NCBI RefSeq assembly: GCF_001425755.1
Contig: NZ_LMDH01000001.1
Coordinates: 2,597,672-2,661,671 of the forward strand
Direction: 5' to 3'
From: Aeromicrobium sp. Root344
GTDB taxonomy: Bacteria > Actinomycetota > Actinomycetes > Propionibacteriales > Nocardioidaceae
DNA: 64,000 nt
Part shown: piece after piece, positions 45,540 to 54,014 of the stretch
Layout of the letters: every line of letters starts with the position of its first letter
How positions within the stretch are numbered: position 1 is the first letter of the stretch
Notes under the pieces: model-generated
Databases searched by the model: none
The model's input: only the letters and a program-made list of their open reading frames with translations
Told to the model about the DNA's origin: nothing
Translations under genes and position numbers: made by a program

Positions 45540-45992
45540 ATGCAACGTACGGACTTCGGCGCCATGGCCTGCTCGATCGCCCGCACCCTCGACGTCATCG
45601 GCGAGCCGTGGTCGCCGCTGATCCTGCGCGATGTGTGGGTCGGGATGACCCGTTTCGAGCAGCTCCAGGCCGACCTCGGGATCTCCCGCAAGGTGCTCAC
45701 GGAACGGCTCAACCACCTGGTCGAGCACGGCGTGCTGGAGCGCCGGCCGTACGACAACCGGCCGCGTCACGAGTACCACCTCACGGACAAGGGCGCCGAG
45801 CTCGTCGACGTCCTGATGGTCATGGTGCGGTGGGGCGACACGTGGCTTGCCGGCAAGGCAGGGCCGCCCGTCCTCTATCGCCATCACGCGTGCGGCGAGG
45901 TCAGCCGCGTCGACCTGCACTGCTCGGGCTGCGGTGAGCCGATGCACGCAGGCGACGTCGACGTGCTGGCCGGTCCCGGCGCGGCGGCCTAG
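45540..45992 (+). CDS. HxlR-family winged-helix regulator
   Basis: 150 residues. The HxlR core is seen in CSIARTLDVIGEPWSPLILR, RFEQLQADLGISRKVLTERL and ERRPYDNRPRHEYHLTDKG. A C-terminal extension carries four Cys (CGE, CSGCG pattern) and may be a zinc ribbon, giving it metal- or redox-sensing potential. The start is set by a -10 box six bases upstream. It is divergent from the reductase operon and probably represses it and itself. Confidence 0.9.
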   Translation: MQRTDFGAMACSIARTLDVIGEPWSPLILRDVWVGMTRFEQLQADLGISRKVLTERLNHLVEHGVLERRPYDNRPRHEYHLTDKGAELVDVLMVMVRWGDTWLAGKAGPPVLYRHHACGEVSRVDLHCSGCGEPMHAGDVDVLAGPGAAA

Positions 45993-46405
45993 TCGTCGAG
46001 CGCAGCGCGGAGCTTGGCGGCGTACTCCTCGGCCTCGCGGTCGGCATACTTGGTGCGCGGCCAGAAGAAGCCACGCAGACCGTCACCCTTGGTGCGCGGG
46101 ACGACGTGTACGTGCAGGTGCGCGACGCTCTGCGAGACGACGTTGTTCATCGCGACGAACGTGCCCTGCGCGCCGAGCCCCGACGTGACGGCGTCGGCGA
46201 CCCGCTGCGCGGTGCCGAACAGCGGCACGATCAGCGGCTCGGGCAGGTCCGACAGCGTCACGACGTGCTCGCGCGGCACGAGCAGCGTGTGCCCCTTGAA
46301 CACGGGCCGTACGTCGAGGAACCCGACCACGTCGTCGGTCTCCAGGACCATCGTCGCCGGAGTGGTCCCGGCGATGATCCCGCAGAACAGGCACTCAGAA
46401 GTCAT
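45989..46405 (-). CDS. HIT-family nucleotide-binding protein
   Basis: 138 residues. The histidine triad is in SVAHLHVHVVPRTKGD, and the opening MTSECLFCGIIAGTTPAT carries the typical Cys pair. HIT proteins hydrolyse or transfer nucleoside phosphoramidates and dinucleotides. The start is the ATG at 46405 with GGAGGTGA 4-7 nt upstream; this ribosome-binding site is inside a 13-bp inverted repeat (46405-46417 with 46437-46449) that could hide it. Longer in-frame sequence is non-conserved. It ends 4 nt into the HxlR gene. Confidence 0.9.
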   Translation of the reverse strand: MTSECLFCGIIAGTTPATMVLETDDVVGFLDVRPVFKGHTLLVPREHVVTLSDLPEPLIVPLFGTAQRVADAVTSGLGAQGTFVAMNNVVSQSVAHLHVHVVPRTKGDGLRGFFWPRTKYADREAEEYAAKLRAALDD

Positions 46406-46449
46406 GCCGTCACCTCCACCAAGAACCCCACCATACGGAGGTGACGGCA
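46405..46449 (-). promoter_or_regulatory. stem-loop over the HIT ribosome-binding site
   Basis: Arms 46405-46417 and 46437-46449 are perfect 13-bp complements with a 19-nt loop. On the minus strand the proximal arm contains GGAGGTGA and runs to the first base of the start codon, so folding would occlude initiation. Confidence 0.5.
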
Positions 46450-46510
46450 CGAGTCCTTTCGTTTCCCTCGCTGGCGCTCGGTCATGGTCCGATCCCACCA
46501 CAACTAGGCA

Positions 46511-46516
46511 TAGGGT
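46511..46516 (+). promoter_or_regulatory. -10 box of a leaderless promoter (DUF5302 gene)
   Basis: TAGGGT is followed by six bases (GGAGGC) and the ATG at 46523. The GGAGG is too close to the ATG to be a working Shine-Dalgarno, favouring a leaderless start. Confidence 0.4.
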
Positions 46517-46522
46517 GGAGGC

Positions 46523-46705
46523 ATGGCTGAATCAGAAGGCACCGACAACAAGTCCGACATGAAGGCCAAGTTCCGCGAGGCGCTGGAGAAGAAGAAGGGC
46601 AAGCACCACGCGACTGCCGAGGGTGCCGAGCACGACGGCAGCGAGAAGTCGCACGGAGCCAACGGTCCCACGCAGTCGCCGGAGTTCCGCCGCAAGAGCA
46701 TCTGA
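46523..46705 (+). CDS. DUF5302 small charged protein
   Basis: 60 residues. The sequence is highly charged and low-complexity (KAKFREALEKKKGKHHATAE...), matching the DUF5302 family often found near prfB or HIT genes in actinobacteria. It has no hydrophobic segment and probably adopts a helical or disordered state. Function unknown. It ends 22 nt before prfB. Confidence 0.7.
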   Translation: MAESEGTDNKSDMKAKFREALEKKKGKHHATAEGAEHDGSEKSHGANGPTQSPEFRRKSI

Positions 46706-46715
46706 CCTCTCCCTG

Positions 46716-46721
46716 TAACCT
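46716..46721 (+). promoter_or_regulatory. -10 box of a leaderless promoter (prfB)
   Basis: TAACCT is followed by exactly six bases and the GTG start of prfB at 46728. Confidence 0.5.
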
Positions 46722-46727
46722 CGTCGG

Positions 46728-47834
46728 GTGGCGACACCGGATTTTGCAGAGCAGACCAAGGCCCTCGACGCGACCCTGACGTCGATCGAGAAGGTCCTCG
46801 ATCTCGACTCGATTCGCGCGGAGATCGCGACGCTCCAGGAGGAGGTCGGCGATCCCGGGCTGTGGGACGACCAGGCCAACGCGCAGCGCGTCACGAGCCG
46901 ACTGTCCGCGCTCCAGGCCGAGGTCGAGCGGGTCACCGGTCTGCGAGGACGGCTCGACGACCTCGAGATCATGCACGAGATGGCGCTCGAGGAGGAAGAC
47001 GATTCCGCTTCGGCTGAAGTCGCCTCCGAACTGGTGCGCATCCAGAAGGCCATCGACTCCCTCGAGATCCGCACGCTGCTGTCGGGGGAGTACGACGAGC
47101 GCGACGCCCTCGTCTCGATCCGCTCCGGCGCGGGTGGCGTCGACGCAGCCGACTTCGCGCTGATGCTCCAGCGCATGTACATCCGCTGGGCCGAGCGCCA
47201 CGGCTACAGCGTCGAGGTCTACGACACGTCGTACGCCGAAGAAGCCGGCATCAAGTCGACGACCTTCGCGGTCAAGGCGCCCTACGCGTACGGGACGCTG
47301 TCGGTCGAAGCCGGCACGCACCGCCTCGTCCGCATCTCGCCGTTCGACAACCAGGGCCGGCGCCAGACGTCGTTCGCCGCGGTCGAGGTCGTGCCGGTGC
47401 TCGAGGAGACCGACGAGATCGACATCCCCGAAGAGGACATCCGCGTCGACGTGTTCCGCTCGTCCGGCCCGGGTGGCCAGAGCGTCAACACGACGGACTC
47501 GGCCGTACGCCTGACACACATCCCGACCGGCACGGTCGTCAGCTGCCAGAACGAGAAGAGCCAGCTGCAGAACAAGGCCAGCGCGATGGTGATCCTGAAG
47601 GCCAAGCTGCTGGCACTCAAGAAGGCCGAGGAGCGGGCGCAGCTCGACGAGCTGCGCGGGGACGTGCAGGCGTCGTGGGGTGACCAGATGCGCAACTACG
47701 TCCTCAACCCGTACCAGATGGTCAAGGACCTGCGCACCGAGTTCGAGACCGGCAACACGCAAGCCGTGCTCGACGGTGAGATCGACGACTTCATCGAGGC
47801 CGGGATCCGCTGGCGCCGAGGCCAGTCCGCCTAG
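46728..47834 (+). CDS. prfB: peptide chain release factor 2
   Basis: 368 residues, the usual RF2 length. RF2 reads UAA/UGA stop codons and triggers peptide release. The tripeptide anticodon-like SPF is at residues 204-206 and the catalytic GGQ at 249-251 ([12 protein letters not shown]). The start region reads through without an in-frame UGA, so the programmed frameshift of E. coli prfB is absent, as usual for high-GC actinobacteria. Start GTG is set by a -10 box six bases upstream. Normally followed by ftsE; here a sugar operon intervenes. Confidence 0.96.
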   Translation: MATPDFAEQTKALDATLTSIEKVLDLDSIRAEIATLQEEVGDPGLWDDQANAQRVTSRLSALQAEVERVTGLRGRLDDLEIMHEMALEEEDDSASAEVASELVRIQKAIDSLEIRTLLSGEYDERDALVSIRSGAGGVDAADFALMLQRMYIRWAERHGYSVEVYDTSYAEEAGIKSTTFAVKAPYAYGTLSVEAGTHRLVRISPFDNQGRRQTSFAAVEVVPVLEETDEIDIPEEDIRVDVFRSSGPGGQSVNTTDSAVRLTHIPTGTVVSCQNEKSQLQNKASAMVILKAKLLALKKAEERAQLDELRGDVQASWGDQMRNYVLNPYQMVKDLRTEFETGNTQAVLDGEIDDFIEAGIRWRRGQSA

Positions 47835-47839
47835 GACCC

Positions 47840-48002
47840 GTCACCGCTGCGTGCGGGGCGGTGCGTCAGGTCGAACCGGCAGGTGTTGGGTTCGATCAGG
47901 GTCACCGCTGCGTGGCCCGGGTTCGACCGGGGTCACCGCTGCGTGTGGGGCGGTGGGTCTGGTCGAACCAGGAGGTGCTGGGTTCGACCAGGGTCACCGC
48001 TC
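47840..48002. repeat. tandem 61-nt / 31-nt repeats between convergent genes
   Basis: Units start with GTCACCGCTGCGTG at 47840, 47901 and 47932, with a partial fourth (GTCACCGCT) at 47993. The first and third units are both exactly 61 nt (47840-47900 and 47932-47992) with about seven differences; the middle one (47901-47931) is 31 nt. Each long unit contains GGTCGAACC facing GGTTCGA(T/C), giving a hairpin. The array fills the space between prfB and the convergent isomerase gene and may act as a bidirectional terminator. Confidence 0.75.
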
Positions 48003-48007
48003 GCGGG

Positions 48008-49015
48008 TCAGTCGGACGATGAGAACGCGGCGTCGAAGGCTGCGGTGGGGGCGTCGAACAGGTTGGCCTTGACGAACGCCAGGGCCTCGGGCGCACCCAG
48101 CAGGCGATCCATGCCGGCGTCCTCCCACTCGATCGAGATGGGTCCGTCGTAGCCGATCGTGTTGAGCATCCGGAAGCATGCCTCCCACGGCACGTCGCCG
48201 CGCCCCGTCGACACGAAGTCCCAACCACGCCGAGGATCAGCCCAGGGCAGGTGCGATCCGAGCCGGCCGTTGCGACCGTTGCCGACCTGCTTCTTCGCGT
48301 CCTTGCAGTCGACGTGGTAGATCCGGTCCTTGAAGTCCCAGAGGAAACCGAGTGGATCGAGGTCCTGCCAGACGAAGTGCGACGGGTCCCAGTTGAGCCC
48401 GAACGCCTCGCGGTGACCGATCGCGTCGAGGGCGGCGTGCGTCGTCCAGTAGTCGTACGCGATCTCGCTGGGGTGCACCTCGTGGGCGAACCGCACGCCC
48501 TCCTCGTCGAACACGTCGAGGATGGGATTCCAGCGGTCGGCGAAGTCGCGGTAGCCAGCGGCGACCATCTCCTCGGAGGCCGGCGGGAACATCGCGACGT
48601 ACTTCCAGATCGACGAGCCCGTGAAGCCGATGACGGTGTCGACGCCGAGCAGCTTGGCGGCGCGCGCCGTGTTCTTGAGCTCCTCGGCCGCCCGCTGGCG
48701 TACGCCTTCAGGATCGCCGTCGCCCCAGATGCGCGATGACAGGATGCCTTGGTGCCGGGCGTCGATCGGGTCGTCGCAGACGGCCTGGCCGGTCAGGTGG
48801 TTGGAGATCGCGTAGACCTTGAGTCCGTTCTTCTCCAGGATGTCGTGGCGGCTCTGGACGTACGAGGGATCCTCCACAGCGGCCCAAGGATCGAAGTGGT
48901 CGCCCCAGCAGGCGATCTCGAGGCCGTCGTAGCCCCACTCGCCGGCGAGTCGTGCCACCTCTTCGAACGGCAGGTCGGCCCACTGGCCGGTGAACAGCGT
49001 GATGGGTCGAGTCAT
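48008..49015 (-). CDS. sugar phosphate isomerase/epimerase (AP endonuclease 2 TIM-barrel family)
   Basis: 335 residues. TIM-barrel metal-binding features are visible: [20 protein letters not shown] near the N-terminus, [29 protein letters not shown] and the C-terminal [13 protein letters not shown]. Members isomerise or epimerise sugars or inosose-like compounds. It is the last gene of the sugar operon, overlapping the Gfo/Idh gene by 4 nt (ATGA). Substrate is inferred only from the operon: a ring or open-chain polyol taken up by the adjacent ABC transporter. Confidence 0.85.
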   Translation of the reverse strand: MTRPITLFTGQWADLPFEEVARLAGEWGYDGLEIACWGDHFDPWAAVEDPSYVQSRHDILEKNGLKVYAISNHLTGQAVCDDPIDARHQGILSSRIWGDGDPEGVRQRAAEELKNTARAAKLLGVDTVIGFTGSSIWKYVAMFPPASEEMVAAGYRDFADRWNPILDVFDEEGVRFAHEVHPSEIAYDYWTTHAALDAIGHREAFGLNWDPSHFVWQDLDPLGFLWDFKDRIYHVDCKDAKKQVGNGRNGRLGSHLPWADPRRGWDFVSTGRGDVPWEACFRMLNTIGYDGPISIEWEDAGMDRLLGAPEALAFVKANLFDAPTAAFDAAFSSSD

Positions 49016-50199
49016 GAGACAGCTCCTGTCGTGTGGGTGGTGCCGTCGGCGGCGCTGGCCTCGACGGCGGCCAGCACGCGCTGGACGGCCAGGCCGTCGG
49101 CGAACGAGGGGACCGGGTCGGCGCCCTTGGCGATGTCGGTGACGAGGTCGACGACCTGGTGCGTGAAGCCGTGCTCATAGCCGAGACCGTGGCCGGGCGG
49201 CCACCACGCCGCGATGTACGGATGGCTTGCCTCGGTGACCATGATGCGGCGGAAGCCGGCGACGGCGGGGTCCTCGGTCGCGTCGAACAGCTCGAGCACG
49301 TTCATGTCCTCGAAGTCGAACGCGATCGAGCCGCGCGTGCCGTTGATCTCGAGCCGCAGCGCGTTCTTGCGGCCGGTTGCGAAGCGGGTCGCCTCGAAGA
49401 CACCGATGGCGCCGTCGGCGAAACGGGCGGTGAAGGCGGCCGCGTCGTCGACGGTCACCGGTCCGCGCTCCGCATCGGCACTGGAGGTGCCGCCGAGCGT
49501 CGCGCTGTCGCCCGCGATCGGGCGGGTCTTGACGAACGTCTCCATGAGCCCGCTCACCGAGGTGATCGACGAGCCGGTGACGTACTGCGCCATGTCGATG
49601 ATGTGGGCGCCGATGTCGCCCAGGGCGCCGGACCCGGCCAGCGACTTGTCGAGGCGCCAGCTCAGGGGCGCGTTCTCGTCGGCCAGCCAGTCCTGGAGGT
49701 ACTGCCCGCGCACGTGGCGGATCGACCCGATCCGACCCGACGCGACGAGCTGCCGCGCGAAGGCGACCGCGGGCGTACGCCGATAGGTGAAGCCGACCAT
49801 CGCGCGTACGTCGTGCTTGGCGGCCTCGGTCGCGGCGGCGGCCATCGCCTCGGCCTCCTCGACGGTGTTGGCGAGGGGCTTCTCGCAGAGCACGTGCTTG
49901 CCGGCCCCGAGGGCGGCGATCGCGATCTCGGCATGCGTGTTGCCCGGCGTGCAGATGTCGATGACGTCGATGTCGTCGCGGGTCAGCAGTGCCCGCCAGT
50001 CGGTCTCGACCGACTCCCAGCCGAACCGGCGGGCGACGTCTCCGGCGGCGTCCTCGTTGCGGCCGCAGATGGCCGTGAGCCGTGGGCGGAGCGGGAGGTC
50101 GAAGAATGCGGGGGCGGTGCGCCAGGCCTGGGAGTGGGCGGCGCCCATGAAGGCGTAGCCGACCATGCCGATCCCGAGCTCGGTACGTGTGTCGGTCAT
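49012..50199 (-). CDS. Gfo/Idh/MocA family oxidoreductase
   Basis: 395 residues. The N-terminal Rossmann fold begins [20 protein letters not shown]; the signature [14 protein letters not shown] is the Gfo/Idh/MocA catalytic Lys region, and the C-terminal substrate-binding domain has [15 protein letters not shown]. It would oxidise the imported sugar or polyol with NAD(P)+. It overlaps the isomerase gene and follows the SBP gene across a strong hairpin. Inositol-type dehydrogenases share the family and are a good candidate. Confidence 0.9.
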   Translation of the reverse strand: MTDTRTELGIGMVGYAFMGAAHSQAWRTAPAFFDLPLRPRLTAICGRNEDAAGDVARRFGWESVETDWRALLTRDDIDVIDICTPGNTHAEIAIAALGAGKHVLCEKPLANTVEEAEAMAAAATEAAKHDVRAMVGFTYRRTPAVAFARQLVASGRIGSIRHVRGQYLQDWLADENAPLSWRLDKSLAGSGALGDIGAHIIDMAQYVTGSSITSVSGLMETFVKTRPIAGDSATLGGTSSADAERGPVTVDDAAAFTARFADGAIGVFEATRFATGRKNALRLEINGTRGSIAFDFEDMNVLELFDATEDPAVAGFRRIMVTEASHPYIAAWWPPGHGLGYEHGFTHQVVDLVTDIAKGADPVPSFADGLAVQRVLAAVEASAADGTTHTTGAVS

Positions 50200-50242
50200 G
50201 TCCCTGCTCTCGTGTGAGGTGGTCTCAGTGTGGCGTGGTGGT

Positions 50243-50272
50243 GGGGGCCCGCGGCGGCGGCCGCGGGCCCCC
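50243..50272 (-). terminator. hairpin downstream of the substrate-binding protein gene
   Basis: GGGGGCCCGCGGC (50243-50255) pairs perfectly with GCCGCGGGCCCCC (50260-50272) over 13 bp with a 4-nt loop, 6 nt after the SBP stop on the minus strand. In binding-protein operons such hairpins raise SBP mRNA over downstream genes by protecting the 3' end or partly terminating. Confidence 0.65.
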
Positions 50273-50278
50273 GTCCGA

Positions 50279-51325
50279 TCAGGACCGGAACGCGGACGGC
50301 AGGTACGTGTCGACGTTGTCCTTGGTGACGACCGGCGCGGCCAGCTTGAGCTGACGCGGCACCTCGATCTCCGAGAGGTCCGACATCGACTTGCCCTGGA
50401 CCAGCAGCCGGGCGAGCTTGATGCCGTCGGCGGCCTGGGTCGACGGGTAGACGACCGTCGCCTTGAGCACCGAGTTGCCGGCCTTGATGGCCTCCATGAC
50501 GTCGGCCGAGCCGGCGCCGCCGATCATCGTGAACTCGTCACGGTTGGCGTTCTTGATCGCCGCGAGGACGCCAACACCCTGGTCGTCGTCGTGGTTCCAG
50601 AGGTAGTCGATCTTCGGAGCGGCCTGCAGCAGGTTGGATGCCGCCTTCTCACCCGACTCGACCGTGAACTCGGCCGCGACGCGGTTGTTGACCTTGAGGC
50701 CGCACTTCTTGAGCGCGTCCGCGAAGCCTCGCGACCGGTCCTGCGTCAGGGGCAGCGAGTCGATGCCGGCGATCTCGGCGACGATCTTGCCCTTGTCTCC
50801 CTTGGCGTCGTCGCAGACGTAGGTGCCGGCGGAGACGCCCATGCCGTAGTTGTCACCCAGCACGGTGCTGCGGGCGGCGAACGGTGAGTCGAACTCGCGG
50901 TCGACGTTGATCACGACGATGCCGGCGTCCATGGCCTTGCGGGCCACCGACGTCATCGCGGCACCATCGAACGGCAGCAGGACGATCGCGTCGACCTTGT
51001 CGTTGATGAACGTCTCCACCTGTGAGATCTGCAGGTTGACGTCGTTGGTGCCCTCGGCGACCTTGAGCGTGATGTCCTTGTACTCCTTGGCCTGGGCGAC
51101 CGCGTTCTTGGTGATCGCGCCCATCCAGCCGTGATCGGCCGCCGGGGCCGAGAACCCGATGACGACCTTCTTGCCGGTCTTGTCGTTGTCGGTGTTGCTC
51201 TTGCTGACGTTGGAGTTCGAGTCGCCGTCGGAGCTGTTGCCGCACGCGCCGAGCACGAGCGTGGCTGCTGCGAAGGCACCGACGATCGCGAGACCGCGAC
51301 GCCGACGATGATGGAAAACGGACAT
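50279..51325 (-). CDS. sugar ABC transporter substrate-binding lipoprotein (RbsB-like)
   Basis: 348 residues. A lipoprotein signal has the lipobox LVLGAC (Cys27), then a Ser/Asp/Asn-rich linker and a type I periplasmic-binding-protein fold with IGFSAPAADHGWMGAITKNA, KVDAIVLLPFDGAAMTSVAR and LWNHDDDQGVGVLAAI. It belongs to the ribose/galactose/inositol type cluster (Peripla_BP_4). GGAG precedes the ATG. It is the first component after the permease and ATPase genes on the minus strand, and captures the sugar for import. Confidence 0.9.
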   Translation of the reverse strand: MSVFHHRRRRGLAIVGAFAAATLVLGACGNSSDGDSNSNVSKSNTDNDKTGKKVVIGFSAPAADHGWMGAITKNAVAQAKEYKDITLKVAEGTNDVNLQISQVETFINDKVDAIVLLPFDGAAMTSVARKAMDAGIVVINVDREFDSPFAARSTVLGDNYGMGVSAGTYVCDDAKGDKGKIVAEIAGIDSLPLTQDRSRGFADALKKCGLKVNNRVAAEFTVESGEKAASNLLQAAPKIDYLWNHDDDQGVGVLAAIKNANRDEFTMIGGAGSADVMEAIKAGNSVLKATVVYPSTQAADGIKLARLLVQGKSMSDLSEIEVPRQLKLAAPVVTKDNVDTYLPSAFRS

Positions 51326-51368
51326 GGTGTGGACTCCTGTTGTGGTGGGGGCGGACGGACTGGAGAAG

Positions 51369-52382
51369 TCAGGTCTTGCGGTTCGCGATCTGCTGCTGGA
51401 GCAGCACGGCGATCACGATGATCACGCCGTTGGCGACGGCCTGGGTCGACGTCGACAGGTTGTTGAGCGTGAACACGTTGGTGAGCGTCGTGAAGATCAC
51501 GACGCCGAGCAGGGTGCCGGTCACGGTGCCGCGTCCGCCGCTCAGCAGGGTGCCGCCGATCACGACGGCCGCGATGGTCTGCAGCTCGAGCCCCGTGCCG
51601 TGGGTCGACGACCCCGTGGTCGTACGGGACATCAGCATCACGGCGGCGATGCCGCAGGTCAGGCCCGACAGGGCGTACAGGTAGACGGTGTGGCGCTGCA
51701 CCTTGATGCCCGCCAGGCGGGCGGCCTCGGGGTTGCCGCCGACCGCGAACGTCCGGCGGCCGAACGTCGTGCGGTTGAGCAGGAACCACCCGGCGGCCGT
51801 GACCACGGCGAAGATGATCACGATGACGGGTATGCCGGCCGGCTCGGCACCGAAGAAGTCGGTGAAGCCCTGGTTGCGGATGATCTGGGTCTTGCGGTCG
51901 GCGATGACCTCGGCGAGACCGCGGGCCGACGCCAGCATGGCGAGCGTGGCGATGAACGGCACGACCTTGCCGTACGCGATCAGCACACCGTTGATGACCC
52001 CGGCACACGTGCCGACCAGGAGCGCGCTGAACACCATCGCGATCCAGCCGATGCTGTCGGCCATGTCCTGCGTGCCGGTCGTGGTGGCCCACACGGAGGC
52101 GAGAGCCAGGATGGCGCCGACGGAGAGGTCGATGCCGCCACCGGTGATCACGAACGTCATGCCGACCGCGACCACGCCGGTGACCGCCGCGAGCCGGAGG
52201 ATCGTGACGACGTTGTCGGTGCTGGCGAAACGGTCGCCGGCGGTGATGATGCCGACGACGCACAGGATGACGAGGGCGATGACGAGACCGAGGTTGCGGA
52301 CCGGACCGAGGCTGCCCCCGCGACTCTCCTTGGCGGGTGCTGGCACCGCCAGCGAGGGGTCGTTCTGAAGGGAGGCGCTCAC
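51369..52382 (-). CDS. sugar ABC transporter permease (RbsC-like)
   Basis: 337 residues with about ten hydrophobic segments, BPD_transp_2 family. Conserved elements are VGMTFVITGGGIDLSVGAIL and GGTLLSGGRGTVTGTLLGV, as in RbsC/XylH permeases. It forms the membrane channel with the ATPase encoded just upstream (4-nt overlap at 52379-52382). The N-terminal 30 residues are a polar extension. Confidence 0.92.
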   Translation of the reverse strand: MSASLQNDPSLAVPAPAKESRGGSLGPVRNLGLVIALVILCVVGIITAGDRFASTDNVVTILRLAAVTGVVAVGMTFVITGGGIDLSVGAILALASVWATTTGTQDMADSIGWIAMVFSALLVGTCAGVINGVLIAYGKVVPFIATLAMLASARGLAEVIADRKTQIIRNQGFTDFFGAEPAGIPVIVIIFAVVTAAGWFLLNRTTFGRRTFAVGGNPEAARLAGIKVQRHTVYLYALSGLTCGIAAVMLMSRTTTGSSTHGTGLELQTIAAVVIGGTLLSGGRGTVTGTLLGVVIFTTLTNVFTLNNLSTSTQAVANGVIIVIAVLLQQQIANRKT

Positions 52383-53911
52383 GCGATGTCTTCTTCCTGG
52401 ATCGGGGTCGAGTCGTGCTCGGCGAGGATGCGGTCGAGGACGCCGGAGGCGTCGATGGCGTCGCTGGGGCCGTCGTGGACGACCCGGCCGTCAGCGACGA
52501 CGAGGACCCGGTCGGACAGGCCGAGCACCTCGTCGATGTCGCTGGAGACGATCACCAGGGCGACGCCGGAGTCGGCGAGCTCACGGATCAGCGCGTAGAT
52601 CTCGGCGCGGGCACCGACGTCGACGCCACGGGTCGGCTCGTCGAGCAGCAGCACCTTGCACGACCGCAGCAGCCAACGGGCCAGGACGACCTTCTGCTGG
52701 TTGCCGCCCGAGAGCGTGCGGATGATGCGGTTGGGATCGTCGGGGCGCACGTCGACCGAGCGCGCCGCCTCGTGAGCGGCTCGGCGCTCGGCGCCCTCGC
52801 GCGAGATGCCGTACTGCGCGAACCGGTCGAGGCTGGCCAGCGAGATGTTGCGGTAGACCGCGTCGTCGAGCACGAGGCCCTGGGACTTGCGCTCCTCGGG
52901 GCACAGGCCGAGGCCGGCGGAGACCGCGGCGGACACCGATCCGTTGTGCAGGGGCCGTCCGGCGACGGTGACCGAGCCCGACGCCGCACGGCGGGCGCCG
53001 TAGACGGTCTCGATGATCTCGCTGCGCCCGGCGCCGACCAGTCCGGCGATGCCGACGATCTCGCCAGGACGTACGTCGAACGAGACATCGGCGAACTCGC
53101 CGGGACGGGTGAGCGCATCGACGCTGAGCAGGGGAGCGCCTTCGGGCAGCGTGGTCGTACGCCGGGGGAACACCGACGACACGGTCCGGCCCGTCATCAG
53201 CGTGACGAGCTCGGCGGTCGGGGTCTCGCGGGCCGGTAGGTCGGTGGCGACCGTACGGCCGTCCTTGAGCACCGTGAGCCGGTCGCCGATGCGACGGATC
53301 TCCTCGAGGCGGTGCGAGATGTAGATGATCGCGGCGCCCGAGGACCGGAGATCCTCGACGACGCGGAACAGCCCGTCGACCTCGTCGGGGTCGAGGACGG
53401 CCGACGGCTCGTCCATCACGATGACCTGGGCGCTGCGGGACAGCGCGCGAGCCATCGACACGATCTGCTTGCCGGCGGCGGAGAGGCTCCCGACCTCACG
53501 GGTCGGCCGGATCTCGGGGTGGCCGAGCCGGCGCAGCAGCTCGCGCGCCGAGCGGTTCATGTCGCGGTCGCGGGTGACGCCGCCGCGCGCCTTCTCATGG
53601 CCGAGGTAGATGTTGTCGGCGACGCTGAGCCCGTCGATGAGGTCGAGCTCCTGGTAGATCGTCGCGATGCCGGTTGCCAGCGCGGCCTGCGGGTCCGCGA
53701 AGCTGACCGGGTCGCCGTTCCACAGGATCGTGCCCTCGTCGACGTCATGGGCGCCCGACAGGATCTTGATCAGCGTCGACTTGCCGGCACCGTTCTGGCC
53801 GAGCAGGCAGTGCACCTCGCCGGCGCGCACCACGAGATCGACACCGTCCAGGGCGCGCACGCCGGGGAACTCCTTGACGATGCCGCGCATCTCGAGCAGG
53901 GGCTGTGGCAT
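52379..53911 (-). CDS. sugar ABC transporter ATP-binding protein (RbsA-like, two domains)
   Basis: 510 residues with two ATPase domains. The first has Walker A GQNGAGKST and VIVMDEPSAVLDPDEVDGLF; its signature reads SLSAAGKQIVSMARAL. The second has a degenerate Walker A (GLVGAGRSE), signature LSGGNQQKVVLARWL and Walker B VLLLDEPTRGVDVG, the classic RbsA/MglA layout. The start is the ATG at 53911, since a -10 box TAGCAT ends seven bases upstream; the in-frame GTG at 53929 lies within that promoter. It is the first gene of the operon, divergent from the ROK regulator. Confidence 0.93.
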   Translation of the reverse strand: MPQPLLEMRGIVKEFPGVRALDGVDLVVRAGEVHCLLGQNGAGKSTLIKILSGAHDVDEGTILWNGDPVSFADPQAALATGIATIYQELDLIDGLSVADNIYLGHEKARGGVTRDRDMNRSARELLRRLGHPEIRPTREVGSLSAAGKQIVSMARALSRSAQVIVMDEPSAVLDPDEVDGLFRVVEDLRSSGAAIIYISHRLEEIRRIGDRLTVLKDGRTVATDLPARETPTAELVTLMTGRTVSSVFPRRTTTLPEGAPLLSVDALTRPGEFADVSFDVRPGEIVGIAGLVGAGRSEIIETVYGARRAASGSVTVAGRPLHNGSVSAAVSAGLGLCPEERKSQGLVLDDAVYRNISLASLDRFAQYGISREGAERRAAHEAARSVDVRPDDPNRIIRTLSGGNQQKVVLARWLLRSCKVLLLDEPTRGVDVGARAEIYALIRELADSGVALVIVSSDIDEVLGLSDRVLVVADGRVVHDGPSDAIDASGVLDRILAEHDSTPIQEEDIA

Positions 53912-53918
53912 GGCGGTG

Positions 53919-53924
53919 ATGCTA
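53919..53924 (-). promoter_or_regulatory. -10 box of a leaderless promoter (sugar ABC operon)
   Basis: On the minus strand TAGCAT is followed by seven bases and the ATG at 53911. Confidence 0.45.
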
Positions 53925-53952
53925 GTCACACGTTTTGCCGTTCGTCAAGCAA

Positions 53953-53977
53953 AAGTATGATGTCGAGCGACATACTT
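53953..53977. promoter_or_regulatory. imperfect palindrome, candidate ROK operator
   Basis: AAGTATGATGTCG facing CGACATACTT around a central AG, with one extra base in the left half. It lies between the divergent ABC operon and ROK gene and about 30-60 nt from both starts, a fitting position for a repressor site relieved by the sugar. Confidence 0.45.
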
Positions 53978-54014
53978 GGTTCACAATCGTCATGAAAGGG
54001 TGCATGGTTTACTC

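Noticed and set aside
46728-46900. Programmed +1 frameshift in prfB
   Set aside because: The frame is open from GTG through the SPF and GGQ motifs with no internal UGA.
47840-48002. The 61-nt repeats as a CRISPR array
   Set aside because: Unit lengths are 61 and 31 nt without unique spacers, copies diverge across the full unit, and no cas genes are present.
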